Assembly: GCF_002027705.1 (NCBI RefSeq)
Contig: NZ_MBTG01000024.1
Span: forward strand, 29,511 to 93,510
Origin: Paenibacillus ferrarius
GTDB lineage: Bacteria > Bacillota > Bacilli > Paenibacillales > NBRC-103111
Length of the DNA: 64,000 bases
Direction of reading: 5' to 3'
Made by a program: the position numbers and the translations under genes. The notes under the pieces were generated by a model. It had not been told where the DNA came from and ran no database searches. It worked only from the letters and a program-made list of their open reading frames with translations. The stretch's first letter is position 1. Each line of letters starts with the position of its first letter. Positions 41,410 through 48,946 of this stretch are shown piece by piece.

Positions 41410-42492
41410 CTACCACTCTTCAAGCTTGAGCTGCGGCTCGGCTTTCAGCTCCATCGAGTCGAACTCCTGCTTGTCCCACTTGAGGAAAGCGGCTGCGCCT
41501 ATCATCGCAGCGTTGTCCGTGCAGAGGCCCAGCGGCGGCACCAGCAGCGGCACATTCAGCTCCTCGCAGCGCTCGGCCAGCCTGCTGCGCAGCCCTTTGT
41601 TCGCGGCCACACCGCCCGCGAGCAGCAGCTGCTTCGCGCCGTATTCCCGCACGGCGCGACTAGCCTTCTCCACAAGCACGTCGATGACGGAGGCTTGGAA
41701 GCCCTTGGCAATCTGCGCGACTTGAACGGCCTCGCCGCGCATCTTGCTTTGGTTGACGACATTCAGCACAGCGGATTTCAAGCCGCTGAAGCTGAAGTCG
41801 TAGGAGTCTGCCTCGAGCCAGGAGCGAGGCAGCTTGATTTCGGACTCGGCTTCCTGTGCCAGCCGATCTACGTGCGGTCCGCCCGGGTAAGGCAGGCCCA
41901 TGGCCCGGGCGATTTTGTCGTAGGCCTCGCCAGCCGCATCATCGCGTGTACGCCCGATGATGCGGAACTGGCCCGGCCCTTCCATGAGAATCAACTCGGT
42001 GTGTCCACCAGACACCACGAGCGAGATCAACGGATACTCGAGCTCATGCACCAGTTGATTCGCATATATATGTCCCGCGATATGGTGAACACCGATCAGC
42101 GGGAGGTCCAGCGCGCAGGCAAGCGCTTTGCCTGCGACGACACCGACTAACAGGGCCCCAATCAAACCCGGCCCTTCTGTTACGGCAATCGCAGACAGCT
42201 CCTGCAGCGAAATGCCTGCTTCTTGAACGGCTTCCTCGAGCATCCATGTGATAGACTCCACATGCTTGCGGGAAGCTACCTCTGGCACAACGCCGCCATA
42301 GCGTTGATGGGTTTCGATTTGGCTGGAAATCACGTTGGAGCGAATGATTTTACCATTTTCGACTATCGCCACAGAGGTTTCGTCACAGCTGGTTTCGATG
42401 GCCAAAATATAAACCGGCTTGCTGGTGTATCTTTCTCCCGTATGTTCTGACAAATCTATCTGTTGTTCGTTATCTTTGGTCACATTCTTCAC
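41410..42492 (-). CDS. tsaD: tRNA N6-adenosine threonylcarbamoyltransferase TsaD
   Basis: The 360-residue product transfers the threonylcarbamoyl group to A37 of ANN-decoding tRNAs, in complex with TsaB and TsaE. ILAIETSCDETSVAIV starts the ASKHA fold, HHIAGH (136-141) is the metal site, and GGHTELILM and ATNKGLRS-like AANKGLRSRLA follow. A ~28-residue N-terminal extension precedes the core. The start is GTG 42492, or possibly the GTG three codons later; neither has a strong ribosome binding site. The order tsaE-tsaB-rimI-tsaD is conserved with B. subtilis ydiB-ydiE. Confidence 0.97.
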   Translation of the reverse strand: MKNVTKDNEQQIDLSEHTGERYTSKPVYILAIETSCDETSVAIVENGKIIRSNVISSQIETHQRYGGVVPEVASRKHVESITWMLEEAVQEAGISLQELSAIAVTEGPGLIGALLVGVVAGKALACALDLPLIGVHHIAGHIYANQLVHELEYPLISLVVSGGHTELILMEGPGQFRIIGRTRDDAAGEAYDKIARAMGLPYPGGPHVDRLAQEAESEIKLPRSWLEADSYDFSFSGLKSAVLNVVNQSKMRGEAVQVAQIAKGFQASVIDVLVEKASRAVREYGAKQLLLAGGVAANKGLRSRLAERCEELNVPLLVPPLGLCTDNAAMIGAAAFLKWDKQEFDSMELKAEPQLKLEEW

Positions 42493-42504
42493 CTGCTGAA
42501 AGCC

Positions 42505-43008
42505 TCACTCACCGAGACTATCCTTTCTTCGCTTAGGCAAATCCACCCACATAATGACAGCATCCTCGCGGTTATCCGTATAATAACCTCTTCGTACGCC
42601 TACAGAGCGGAAGCCGACTTTTTCATACAAATTTTGCGCTACATAATTCGAGGCACGGACTTCAAGCGTCATACGAATTGCGCCTAGGAAAGCGGCTGTT
42701 TTCATCAATTCCCGCATTAAACGCTCACCCAGCTTGCGCCCTCTAAAAGTACTCCGGACAGCAATATTCGTGACATGCGCTTCATCCATAATGAGCCACA
42801 TGCCGCCATAACCGGCGACCTCGCCTTCAATGTCCATAATCATATAATGAGCGAATTGGTTGTTGGTCAATTCGTTCTCGAAAGCACCTTTCGTCCAAGG
42901 TGTCGTGAATGCTTCTTGTTCAATTTCGCAAATAAAAGGAATGTCCGCCATCTGCATGGAACGGAACACCATCGCATTCTCCATTGTCTGTGGCTGACGC
43001 TGCTCCAT
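42505..43008 (-). CDS. rimI: Ribosomal protein S18 alanine N-acetyltransferase RimI
   Basis: The 167-residue GNAT acetyltransferase has an acetyl-CoA-binding loop RGRKLGERLM after VTNIAVRSTF, and the LEVRASNYVAQNLYEKVGF motif B typical of RimI. It acetylates the N-terminus of S18, though substrates may be broader. AAAGGGGAT precedes the ATG, which is 3 bp after the tsaB stop, and it is flanked by tsaD and tsaB as in most Firmicutes. Confidence 0.95.
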   Translation of the reverse strand: MEQRQPQTMENAMVFRSMQMADIPFICEIEQEAFTTPWTKGAFENELTNNQFAHYMIMDIEGEVAGYGGMWLIMDEAHVTNIAVRSTFRGRKLGERLMRELMKTAAFLGAIRMTLEVRASNYVAQNLYEKVGFRSVGVRRGYYTDNREDAVIMWVDLPKRRKDSLGE

Positions 43009-43011
43009 GAA

Positions 43012-43866
43012 TCAATGATCCCCTTTCTTCGTTACAATACCAGCTAACAAATTAGCCTCTGCTTCCGGAAGTCTCGTGTAATTGGGCACAAACGTATGCA
43101 CCTCGGCCTTCTCTCCTTGAAGCAACCGCGGATAGGCAAGAAGACCAATGTAATGAGCTTCAATGCCATAGGTCCGTTGATTGACCAGGCCCTGCCACTC
43201 TTGCGCGAATTGATCAAGCTCAGCGGTAAATCCTTCTACCTCGCCGACAAAAAGGATTTCCTTCGGTTTCTTCCCTTCTTCAGCATCAGCAATTAAAGAT
43301 AAGATTTGTGCCGTCCAAGGACCAATCACGCGAATACCGTCTGGCAATACTTCTCGCCAAGTTGTGGAGAGCGCATCCTCATCCGTTACCGGAGAAGCAT
43401 CTTCGAAGGCGTAGACGGCTGTGAAAGCTTGCCTGCGCCTGCCATCCAAGAGCGGAACCACCCACGTGGTGCCACGACCGCTTTTATCTTCATGTGGAGC
43501 CTTAATTTCACTGAGGTCTCGCGCTTTCACAGCACCACCAAGTGCAATAGCTTCCAAACTGGATACTCCGATCAAATCGAGACCTAGCGACCATGCAAAG
43601 GTTTTGGCTACTGATACCGCAATACGAACTCCTGTATAGGAGCCAGGGCCTTGTCCTACAGCGATTGCTTGCAGATCCTTAGGTTTAAGATTCAGCTTAG
43701 CTAATAATTCTTGAATGTGAGGGATCAGCCCAATGGAATGATTGCGTTCCGCATAAGAGCTAACCTCGCCCAGCAGTTTTCCATTATCCAAAATAGCTAC
43801 TGTCATTGCAGAGGAAGAGGTATCGATGGCTAAGCATCGTCCTATTGATTGTGTCCGTTCAGTCAT
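43012..43866 (-). CDS. tsaB: tRNA threonylcarbamoyl-adenosine synthesis protein TsaB
   Basis: The 284-residue ASKHA-fold paralogue of TsaD scaffolds the t6A complex. CLAIDTSSSAMTVAI opens it and GQGPGSYTGVRIAVSVAK is the signature. I chose ATG 43866, which overlaps the tsaE stop as ATGA; a longer frame to 44019 lies within tsaE in another frame. The C-terminal half has a slightly longer loop (~145-175) than B. subtilis YdiC (about 229 residues), so this copy is 55 residues longer than usual. Confidence 0.94.
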   Translation of the reverse strand: MTERTQSIGRCLAIDTSSSAMTVAILDNGKLLGEVSSYAERNHSIGLIPHIQELLAKLNLKPKDLQAIAVGQGPGSYTGVRIAVSVAKTFAWSLGLDLIGVSSLEAIALGGAVKARDLSEIKAPHEDKSGRGTTWVVPLLDGRRRQAFTAVYAFEDASPVTDEDALSTTWREVLPDGIRVIGPWTAQILSLIADAEEGKKPKEILFVGEVEGFTAELDQFAQEWQGLVNQRTYGIEAHYIGLLAYPRLLQGEKAEVHTFVPNYTRLPEAEANLLAGIVTKKGDH

Positions 43867-44354
43867 TGTAAATGTCCGTTCTCCTTCATTTGTACACACC
43901 AGCTCTGATACGGGTCTCCGTGTGGAGTCAGGTGAAATACTCTGGTTTGATCCCCTTGTAGGGCAATCGTGATAGCAAGGCGGGCGGGCGGCAGCAAATC
44001 TTCGATTAAGCTTGACCATTCGATCAGCGAAACACCCGCTCCATAGAAGTAATCTTCCAATCCGAGCTCATCCGCTTCCTCTTGGGAAATGCGATACATA
44101 TCCATATGGTAGAAGGGAAGCCCCGTTCCCTCGTATTCTTTAATGATTGTAAAGGTGGGTGAATTCACAGTATCGGCAATGCCCATCGCTCTGGCGAAGC
44201 CTTGTGAAAATCTGGTTTTCCCCGCTCCCAAATCGCCGTCCAGCGTTAGAACTGCACCAGGCAATAAGAATTCCGCCAGCCATTCTCCCAACTGATCGGT
44301 ATCTCCCTCGTGCCTTGATACATAGGTAAATGTGGATTGAGTCAGTGATCTCAT
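43863..44354 (-). CDS. tsaE: tRNA threonylcarbamoyladenosine synthesis ATPase TsaE
   Basis: The 163-residue P-loop ATPase has GDLGAGKTRFSQGFA as Walker A, with SPTFTIIKEY and the MDMYRI and LIEW segments conserved. It drives turnover of the TsaBD complex. Length and motifs are normal. It is the first gene of the tsaE-tsaB-rimI-tsaD operon. The ribosome binding site before the ATG at 44354 is weak and close, so the exact start is not certain. thiL, which precedes tsaE in B. subtilis, is replaced here by the sspH unit. Confidence 0.95.
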   Translation of the reverse strand: MRSLTQSTFTYVSRHEGDTDQLGEWLAEFLLPGAVLTLDGDLGAGKTRFSQGFARAMGIADTVNSPTFTIIKEYEGTGLPFYHMDMYRISQEEADELGLEDYFYGAGVSLIEWSSLIEDLLPPARLAITIALQGDQTRVFHLTPHGDPYQSWCVQMKENGHLQ

Positions 44355-44425
44355 CCCTTTCTTTCCGTTTGCGCGTGCTGCTCCTATTATAGTCCCCGCA
44401 GCAAGGCAACAGCAACTCTGTCATG

Positions 44426-44463
44426 AAAAAAAGCCCGCCCCGATATGTCATCGGAGCAGGCTT
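44426..44463 (-). terminator. Terminator of the sspH transcript
   Basis: AAGCCTGCTCCGAT pairs with ATCGGGGCGGGCTT on the minus strand (14 bp with two U-G pairs) and ends in seven T. It isolates sspH from the tsaE operon. Confidence 0.88.
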
Positions 44464-44479
44464 ATCGTTCTTCGGAAGA

Positions 44480-44662
44480 CTAGTGAACCTCTTCTAATTC
44501 TTGCACGGTCACTAATCTCGCATCAGCGGGGTTTTCTTCCGCATGCACTTTGGCAACGGCTTTGCTTGAATCCACACTGTCAATCCAGACAGGCACACCA
44601 TTCAGCTCAACCGTTATCTTCTCATCAGCCGCTAAAATTTCTTGCGCACGGTGGACGTTCAT
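44480..44662 (-). CDS. sspH: Small acid-soluble spore protein, H-type
   Basis: The 60-residue protein has the H-type SASP pattern: N-terminal (M)NVHRAQEIL, central KITVELNGVPVWI, and a terminal VTVQELEE. These minor spore proteins are made in the forespore under sigma-G. It overlaps the upstream 61-residue frame by 4 bp (ATGA), so the two are translationally coupled. It is the clearest spore marker in the window after CotD. Confidence 0.93.
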   Translation of the reverse strand: MNVHRAQEILAADEKITVELNGVPVWIDSVDSSKAVAKVHAEENPADARLVTVQELEEVH

Positions 44663-44844
44663 GGCTCATCCAGTACGGATTCCGGATGATCCATCGTATC
44701 CGTCGTAGAGGACTCAATTAATCCATTGTGCATAGTGACGTTGCCGCCGCCAAGACCTTCGTTAATCATGCGGTCAATATCCATGAAATAATCTTCTTTC
44801 CCTTGATGATTCGTATCTTGTGTGGTATTTGAATCTTGCGCCAT
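44659..44844 (-). CDS. Small hydrophilic protein of unknown function, coupled to sspH
   Basis: The 61-residue protein is acidic and polar, with EDYFMDIDRMINEGLGGGNV in the middle and a Ser/Thr/Asp-rich end (HPESVLDEP). I chose the ATG at 44844 because AGGAGGGA precedes it; a longer frame to 44871 has no ribosome binding site. It is first in the operon with sspH. The Gly-Gly-Gly loop and low hydrophobicity suggest an unstructured forespore protein. No known family is recognised. Confidence 0.75.
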   Translation of the reverse strand: MAQDSNTTQDTNHQGKEDYFMDIDRMINEGLGGGNVTMHNGLIESSTTDTMDHPESVLDEP

Positions 44845-44925
44845 CCGTGAATCCCTCCTATGCGTCATCAACTTTCTGCTTTAACGTACCCAGCCGAGTG
44901 TCAGTCCATTCTCTTAATCCACTGC

Positions 44926-44956
44926 CGTATAAAGGAAACAAATCAAGAGAATACTA
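44926..44956 (+). promoter_or_regulatory. Possible sigma-G promoter of the Ku gene
   Basis: CGTATA (44926-44931) and AATACTA (44950-44956) are 18 bp apart. The second matches six of seven bases of the sigma-G -10 CATACTA and the first four of six of TGAATA. B. subtilis ykoV is forespore-expressed from sigma-G, so this is plausible. The match is not decisive. Confidence 0.35.
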
Positions 44957-44989
44957 GTACAATCAAGGTTTCTGGGGAGGAAAATCAGC

Positions 44990-45874
44990 ATGCATACGGT
45001 TTGGAAAGGCGCCATTAGTTTCGGGCTTGTTCATGTGCCTGTGAAAATGTTTTCAGCTACGGAAGATAAGGATATCTCCATGCGCTACATCCACAAAACT
45101 TGCATTACCCCTCTATCCTATGTTCGGAAATGCCAAACTTGCGAAAAAGAAGTAGAGTGGGACGAAATTTCCAAAGGCTATGAATACGAGCCAGGACGCT
45201 TCGTTCTATTTGAAAAAGATGAATTAGAAACGATATCTGGAGAAGCGAACAAGGAGATCAAGATTCTAGATTTCGTCAACTTGACGGACATTGATCCTGT
45301 CTATTTTCAAAAAACCTACTACCTGGGACCTGGAGATACGGGAGCGGGCGCCTACAATCTGCTGTTGGATTCCATGCGGCAAACGGGCAAAATCGGCATT
45401 GCCAAGGTCTCTATCCGCTCCAAAAGCTCACTCGCCGCCATTCGTGTTATTGAAAACTGCCTCGCTATGGAAACCATCTTTTATCCAGACGAGATACGCC
45501 CGATTTCCCAAGTTCCGAATCTTCCGGACAAAGTGACCGTGAACGAACGTGAGATGGAAATGGCCAAGATGCTGATCAACCAGCTCTCCACTCCTTTTGA
45601 ACCAGAAAAATACAAAGATGAGTACCGCGGACGTCTCCTGGAAGCCATCGAGCATAAGGTCGCTGGAGAAGAAATCCAATCGGCGCCTGCGCTGCAGAAA
45701 ACGAGCGTCATCGACCTTATGGCCGCGCTTCAAGCCAGTCTGGACGCCACAAAGTCAGCGGATGGCCAAGAGGATCGCAAAGTCACGCTCGAGCAGGATG
45801 CCACTGTGAGCGAGGTTAAGAAGCCCAAGGCGAAGACGACCAGAGCCAAAAAAGTCAAAGAACCGGCGACTTGA
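44990..45874 (+). CDS. ku: Ku protein of bacterial non-homologous end joining
   Basis: The 294-residue homodimeric Ku ring protein starts MHTVWKGAISFGLVHVPVK, the universal bacterial Ku N-terminus, with a CITPLSYVRKCQTC segment and ALQKTSVIDLMAALQASL near the end. A Lys-rich tail (KKPKAKTTRAKKVKEPA) follows, which probably helps DNA binding. It holds broken ends for the ligase encoded downstream. GGGAGGA precedes the ATG. Bacillus Ku protects germinating spores, which fits the adjacent sspH. Confidence 0.96.
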   Translation: MHTVWKGAISFGLVHVPVKMFSATEDKDISMRYIHKTCITPLSYVRKCQTCEKEVEWDEISKGYEYEPGRFVLFEKDELETISGEANKEIKILDFVNLTDIDPVYFQKTYYLGPGDTGAGAYNLLLDSMRQTGKIGIAKVSIRSKSSLAAIRVIENCLAMETIFYPDEIRPISQVPNLPDKVTVNEREMEMAKMLINQLSTPFEPEKYKDEYRGRLLEAIEHKVAGEEIQSAPALQKTSVIDLMAALQASLDATKSADGQEDRKVTLEQDATVSEVKKPKAKTTRAKKVKEPAT

Positions 45875-45895
45875 CTGACACAAGAAAACATAGAC

Positions 45896-45937
45896 AAAGC
45901 GCTAATTCTTGTATGCCAAGGACTAGCGCTTTTCCTT
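45896..45937 (+). terminator. Terminator after the Ku gene
   Basis: A 9-bp stem, AAAGCGCTA (45896-45904) with TAGCGCTTT (45924-45932), is followed by a short T-rich tract. It may make Ku mostly monocistronic, so the ligase could have its own weak promoter. Confidence 0.7.
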
Positions 45938-45983
45938 TCATTTTGGACTATTCCCCTATGAACACAAGCAGGAGGTGCTGATT

Positions 45984-46928
45984 TTGGATTTTATGCCTAT
46001 AACGCCATTCGAACCCATCAGTACGGACGAATTGCCATCGGGTGGCGAGTGGACGGGCCAAATCAAGTGGGATGGCGTGAGAATGTTACTATACTTTGAC
46101 GGCCAAATGACCAAGCTTATTAATCGCAGGAGAAATGAAAGAACGCTGCAGTATCCCGAACTAACGCAGCCTCAGCTTTTTTGCTCAGCCGATTCTATTA
46201 TTCTCGATGGAGAGATTATTGCGCTCTCGGACGGAAAGCCCTCATTTTACGAAATTATGAGACGGGACAGCGCTCGAAAATCAAGCACAATTGCCCAAGC
46301 TTCACAGCAAGTTGCGATTACCTATATGATTTTTGACATCCTCTATTTGAACGATAAATGGCTCACAGATCTTCCGCTTAAGGAAAGACAAGCTGCCCTT
46401 CAGGATGTGATCAAACCCAGTCCCCATGTACAATTGGTCACGAATCACACTGATATCGAGGGACTTTACAAAGTTGTTCTCGCCCATGAACTAGAAGGTA
46501 TTGTCATCAAAGACCTCAACAGCAATTACTTGATCAATGGCAAGGATAAGCGTTGGCAAAAGAAAAAGATTTTTAAAGATCTGTTTGCCGTCGTTGGGGG
46601 AGTCACTTATCGGGGGCAAATTGTGAACTCTCTTTTATTAGGCCTGTATGATGAGTTCGAACAATTATGGTATATTGGTCATGCGGGTACTGGCAAACTC
46701 ACTGTGAAAGACTGGCAGCAGCTCACCCGTAGCATTCAGGATATGGGGACTGCAGATCGACCTTTCAGGAATACACCGGATCGAGAAAAAGAAGCCGTTT
46801 GGATTGAACCTCAGATCGTTGTTAAAGTGAGTTATTTGGAATGGACACCCAATAGAACGTTGAGACACCCTAGTATTCAAGCCTTCATGGATGTCTCGCC
46901 ACAAGATTGCCATATGAATCAAACTTGA
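45984..46928 (+). CDS. ATP-dependent DNA ligase (LigD-type ligase domain)
   Basis: The 314-residue protein is a minimal ATP-dependent DNA ligase. Motif I is KWDGVR (Lys adenylated), motif III FDILYLN, motif IV LEGIVIKD and motif V WQKKKIFKD. The C-terminal OB-fold is short. It seals ends brought together by Ku. Unlike full LigD it lacks the polymerase and 3'-phosphoesterase domains; the nuclease/polymerase may lie elsewhere. I chose the TTG at 45984, 8 bp after GGAGG, because GTG 45975 overlaps that site and ATG 45993 is too far away. TTG start codons often lower translation. Confidence 0.9.
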   Translation: MDFMPITPFEPISTDELPSGGEWTGQIKWDGVRMLLYFDGQMTKLINRRRNERTLQYPELTQPQLFCSADSIILDGEIIALSDGKPSFYEIMRRDSARKSSTIAQASQQVAITYMIFDILYLNDKWLTDLPLKERQAALQDVIKPSPHVQLVTNHTDIEGLYKVVLAHELEGIVIKDLNSNYLINGKDKRWQKKKIFKDLFAVVGGVTYRGQIVNSLLLGLYDEFEQLWYIGHAGTGKLTVKDWQQLTRSIQDMGTADRPFRNTPDREKEAVWIEPQIVVKVSYLEWTPNRTLRHPSIQAFMDVSPQDCHMNQT

Positions 46929-46961
46929 TTCCATCATCCACACACATAAAGGAGTAATCAG

Positions 46962-47369
46962 ATGACGACAGAAATGGGTACCAAAGAGAATCCATGGAAA
47001 TTAAAGACGCCTCCGCAAACTTCAGAGTACGAAATGTACAAGGATGAAAAAGACGGAAAAGCCATTCTCGTTTGTACCGTAGGGAAAACCGTCTTGCACT
47101 ATGACTATCGCTGCATCGAGGATCTATCCACTATGCTTAAGCAGCACGGAGATTGGATCGAACTCGGAAGCGCGGATGAGCAGAAGCCTGCCAAAGAAGG
47201 CACAGTTGAGAACTGGGGACGCTCTACCGAGAATCCGGTTGGCGGATGGTACGGTTTGAAAAAAGGGCTGCGCGGCCGATTCGGAATGTACATCCCTCCA
47301 TTGATGGAAGAACTGAAATTGGCGGAAGTTGAGCATAATCCGAGAAATAATCGCATGAGAGCCATCTAG
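46962..47369 (+). CDS. Small conserved-type protein of unknown function, downstream of the ligase
   Basis: The 135-residue cytoplasmic protein has an AAGGAG site and starts 33 bp after the ligase. It has MYKDEKDGKAILVC, a Trp/Gly-rich NPVGGWYGLKKGLRGRFGMY stretch near 90-110, and a basic C-terminus (HNPRNNRMRA). There is no membrane segment or catalytic motif I know. Position after Ku and ligase, and the basic Gly/Trp region, would fit a nucleic-acid-binding repair accessory. That function is inference only. Confidence 0.6.
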   Translation: MTTEMGTKENPWKLKTPPQTSEYEMYKDEKDGKAILVCTVGKTVLHYDYRCIEDLSTMLKQHGDWIELGSADEQKPAKEGTVENWGRSTENPVGGWYGLKKGLRGRFGMYIPPLMEELKLAEVEHNPRNNRMRAI

Positions 47370-47385
47370 GCTCCATACCCGAAAA

Positions 47386-47415
47386 GAAGGTGGACTCGTG
47401 TCCGCCTTCTTTTTT
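47386..47415 (+). terminator. Terminator of the ligase operon
   Basis: GAAGGTGGAC pairs with GTCCGCCTTC (one G-U, 4-nt loop), then T6. It lies 16 bp after the stop of the gene at 46962. Confidence 0.9.
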
Positions 47416-47469
47416 ACGATTTTAACGTTGCCCGGTGCCAGCGGACATGACCCCTTTTCCTTTCGAAAA

Positions 47470-47648
47470 GGAACTGAGATCCCTTATTTGACTCAAAATC
47501 AGCTATTTGCTGCTGAAAGGGAAGTAGGTTCCCTTATTGCACCTCTCAAGGGTGAAATTCCTGCAAATTGGACAACTTAGCGTACCCCAGTTCCGCCTGA
47601 CTAGCCAACTAGCTGGTTTGGGGATAAATAGAGGAATATAGTTCCCTC
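47470..47648. repeat. Three short imperfect palindromes in an intergenic region
   Basis: GGAACTGAGATCCC (47470-47483), GGGAAGTAGGTTCCC (47519-47533) and GAGGAATATAGTTCCCTC (47631-47648) share the form GGAA-n-TTCC(C) and similar flanks (CCCTTATT after the first two). A related AGGGAACTGCGTCCCT lies at 29751-29766 after the Mog-type gene. They may be a dispersed intergenic repeat; the third lies just past the MFS stop and could stabilise its mRNA. Confidence 0.5.
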
Positions 47649-47662
47649 TGAGGGGGTTCAAA

Positions 47663-48823
47663 CTAGCTATTCTGCAGGTGATGATGTCTAATCGAGCGAC
47701 TGGACATTTTATAAGAAATGATGAATAGCACGGCTGCCGTGATGCACAGCACAAACAATATGAAATACAGGAACGGCGCGCCCATGTGGTCGATCAAGAT
47801 GCCTCCGAAGGCGCTGCCAATAATTCCGCCTAGGCCTGTTGTAATTGCCGCAAATACGGTTTGGAAGGTAGCTTGTGTCTCGTCCTTGGAATAGCTTTTC
47901 ACCATTTCCACAGTCGCACTAGCGAAGAATGCGTAGGCTGTTCCGTCTAGGAGCTGGGAAGCCAGCACTAGATATACGTCGTGGGTGAATGCGAGTGTCA
48001 AGCATTTGACCGCGTAGCAAGCAGCTGCCATACAGAGCACAGGCAGGCGACCGATCTTGCTATTCAGCTTGGCAGATACCCAGAACATCGGTACTTCAAT
48101 AATGGCCGCTATCGCATAGGTGGTGCCGATCCAGGCTTTATTAAAGCCCATCGTTTTAAAATAGATCGGAAGAAATGAAAAGTTGATAGCAATCGACAAA
48201 TTCACCAGCAAGCAAATCCCAATAAAACGCAGGAAACGCTTATTGCTTATCACCTGTTTGGCCTGATCGAACATGGACAATTTATGTTCAGAGCCCTTGA
48301 TTTTGGGAAAAAGAAACAAAACAGCTAGGACGCCTGCATTGATGAACAAAAAGTAGAAAAAGATGCTCCCATAACCTGTCCGCTCGTAAATAATCCCCGT
48401 GACAAAACTAGCCAGCGAGAAGCTTAGAGCCCCCCAAAGTCGAATACTGCCAAACGAAAAACCTGCTATGCTGCCAATTTCTACAGCGAGCGAATCGCTT
48501 AATGAGCTAGTTGACGATTGAAACCACGGGAAGAGAACAGAGAAGATTAATAAGGCAAAGTAGGCATCAAAGAAATAGAAGCCAAATGCCAGAATAGGCG
48601 ACAGGAGGGTACATAGCATCAATATTTGCCTGCGATCGTTCAGACGGTCATTCAACATCCCCATGATGGGCTGAGCAATGACACTCGTTAAGGCCCAAAG
48701 AGATAGAAGCAGCCCGATTAAGGTGGAGCTTATTCCCTTTTCACTTAAATAAAGGCTAAGGTACGGCATTAGCGCAGCTTGCCCCAAATAATAAAGAAAA
48801 TAGTAGGACGCAAGACTTTTCAC
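47663..48823 (-). CDS. MFS transporter, MFS_1-like / PPP subfamily
   Basis: The 386-residue membrane protein has about twelve hydrophobic helices and a GMLNDRLNDRRQI loop of MFS type between helices 2 and 3. The start is probably GTG 48823, with AAAGGGGA 7 bp upstream, giving MKSLASYYFLYYLGQAA; the ATG at 48862 has no such site. The fold and N-terminus resemble LacY/HcaT-like sugar or aromatic-acid symporters. It follows the GH4 gene on the same strand with a 123-bp gap containing a hairpin, so it may belong to the same glycoside regulon. Confidence 0.82.
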   Translation of the reverse strand: MKSLASYYFLYYLGQAALMPYLSLYLSEKGISSTLIGLLLSLWALTSVIAQPIMGMLNDRLNDRRQILMLCTLLSPILAFGFYFFDAYFALLIFSVLFPWFQSSTSSLSDSLAVEIGSIAGFSFGSIRLWGALSFSLASFVTGIIYERTGYGSIFFYFLFINAGVLAVLFLFPKIKGSEHKLSMFDQAKQVISNKRFLRFIGICLLVNLSIAINFSFLPIYFKTMGFNKAWIGTTYAIAAIIEVPMFWVSAKLNSKIGRLPVLCMAAACYAVKCLTLAFTHDVYLVLASQLLDGTAYAFFASATVEMVKSYSKDETQATFQTVFAAITTGLGGIIGSAFGGILIDHMGAPFLYFILFVLCITAAVLFIISYKMSSRSIRHHHLQNS

Positions 48824-48946
48824 ACACGAATCCCCTTTCAAGCTCCAATACAGCAGGCGCACGCTACTGTTATTAACAGGAACCTGCGCCTACTAAATCT
48901 TATTCTTTTCCCCTTACATTGGCAAATTGTTGCTTAGCCTATCTCT

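Noticed and set aside
41695..42150. 151-residue frame antisense to tsaD
   Set aside because: It mirrors tsaD codons, has no ribosome binding site, and no motif.
43867..44019. 51-residue N-terminal extension of TsaB
   Set aside because: It lies within tsaE in another frame, and the ATGA overlap with the tsaE stop marks ATG 43866 as the start.
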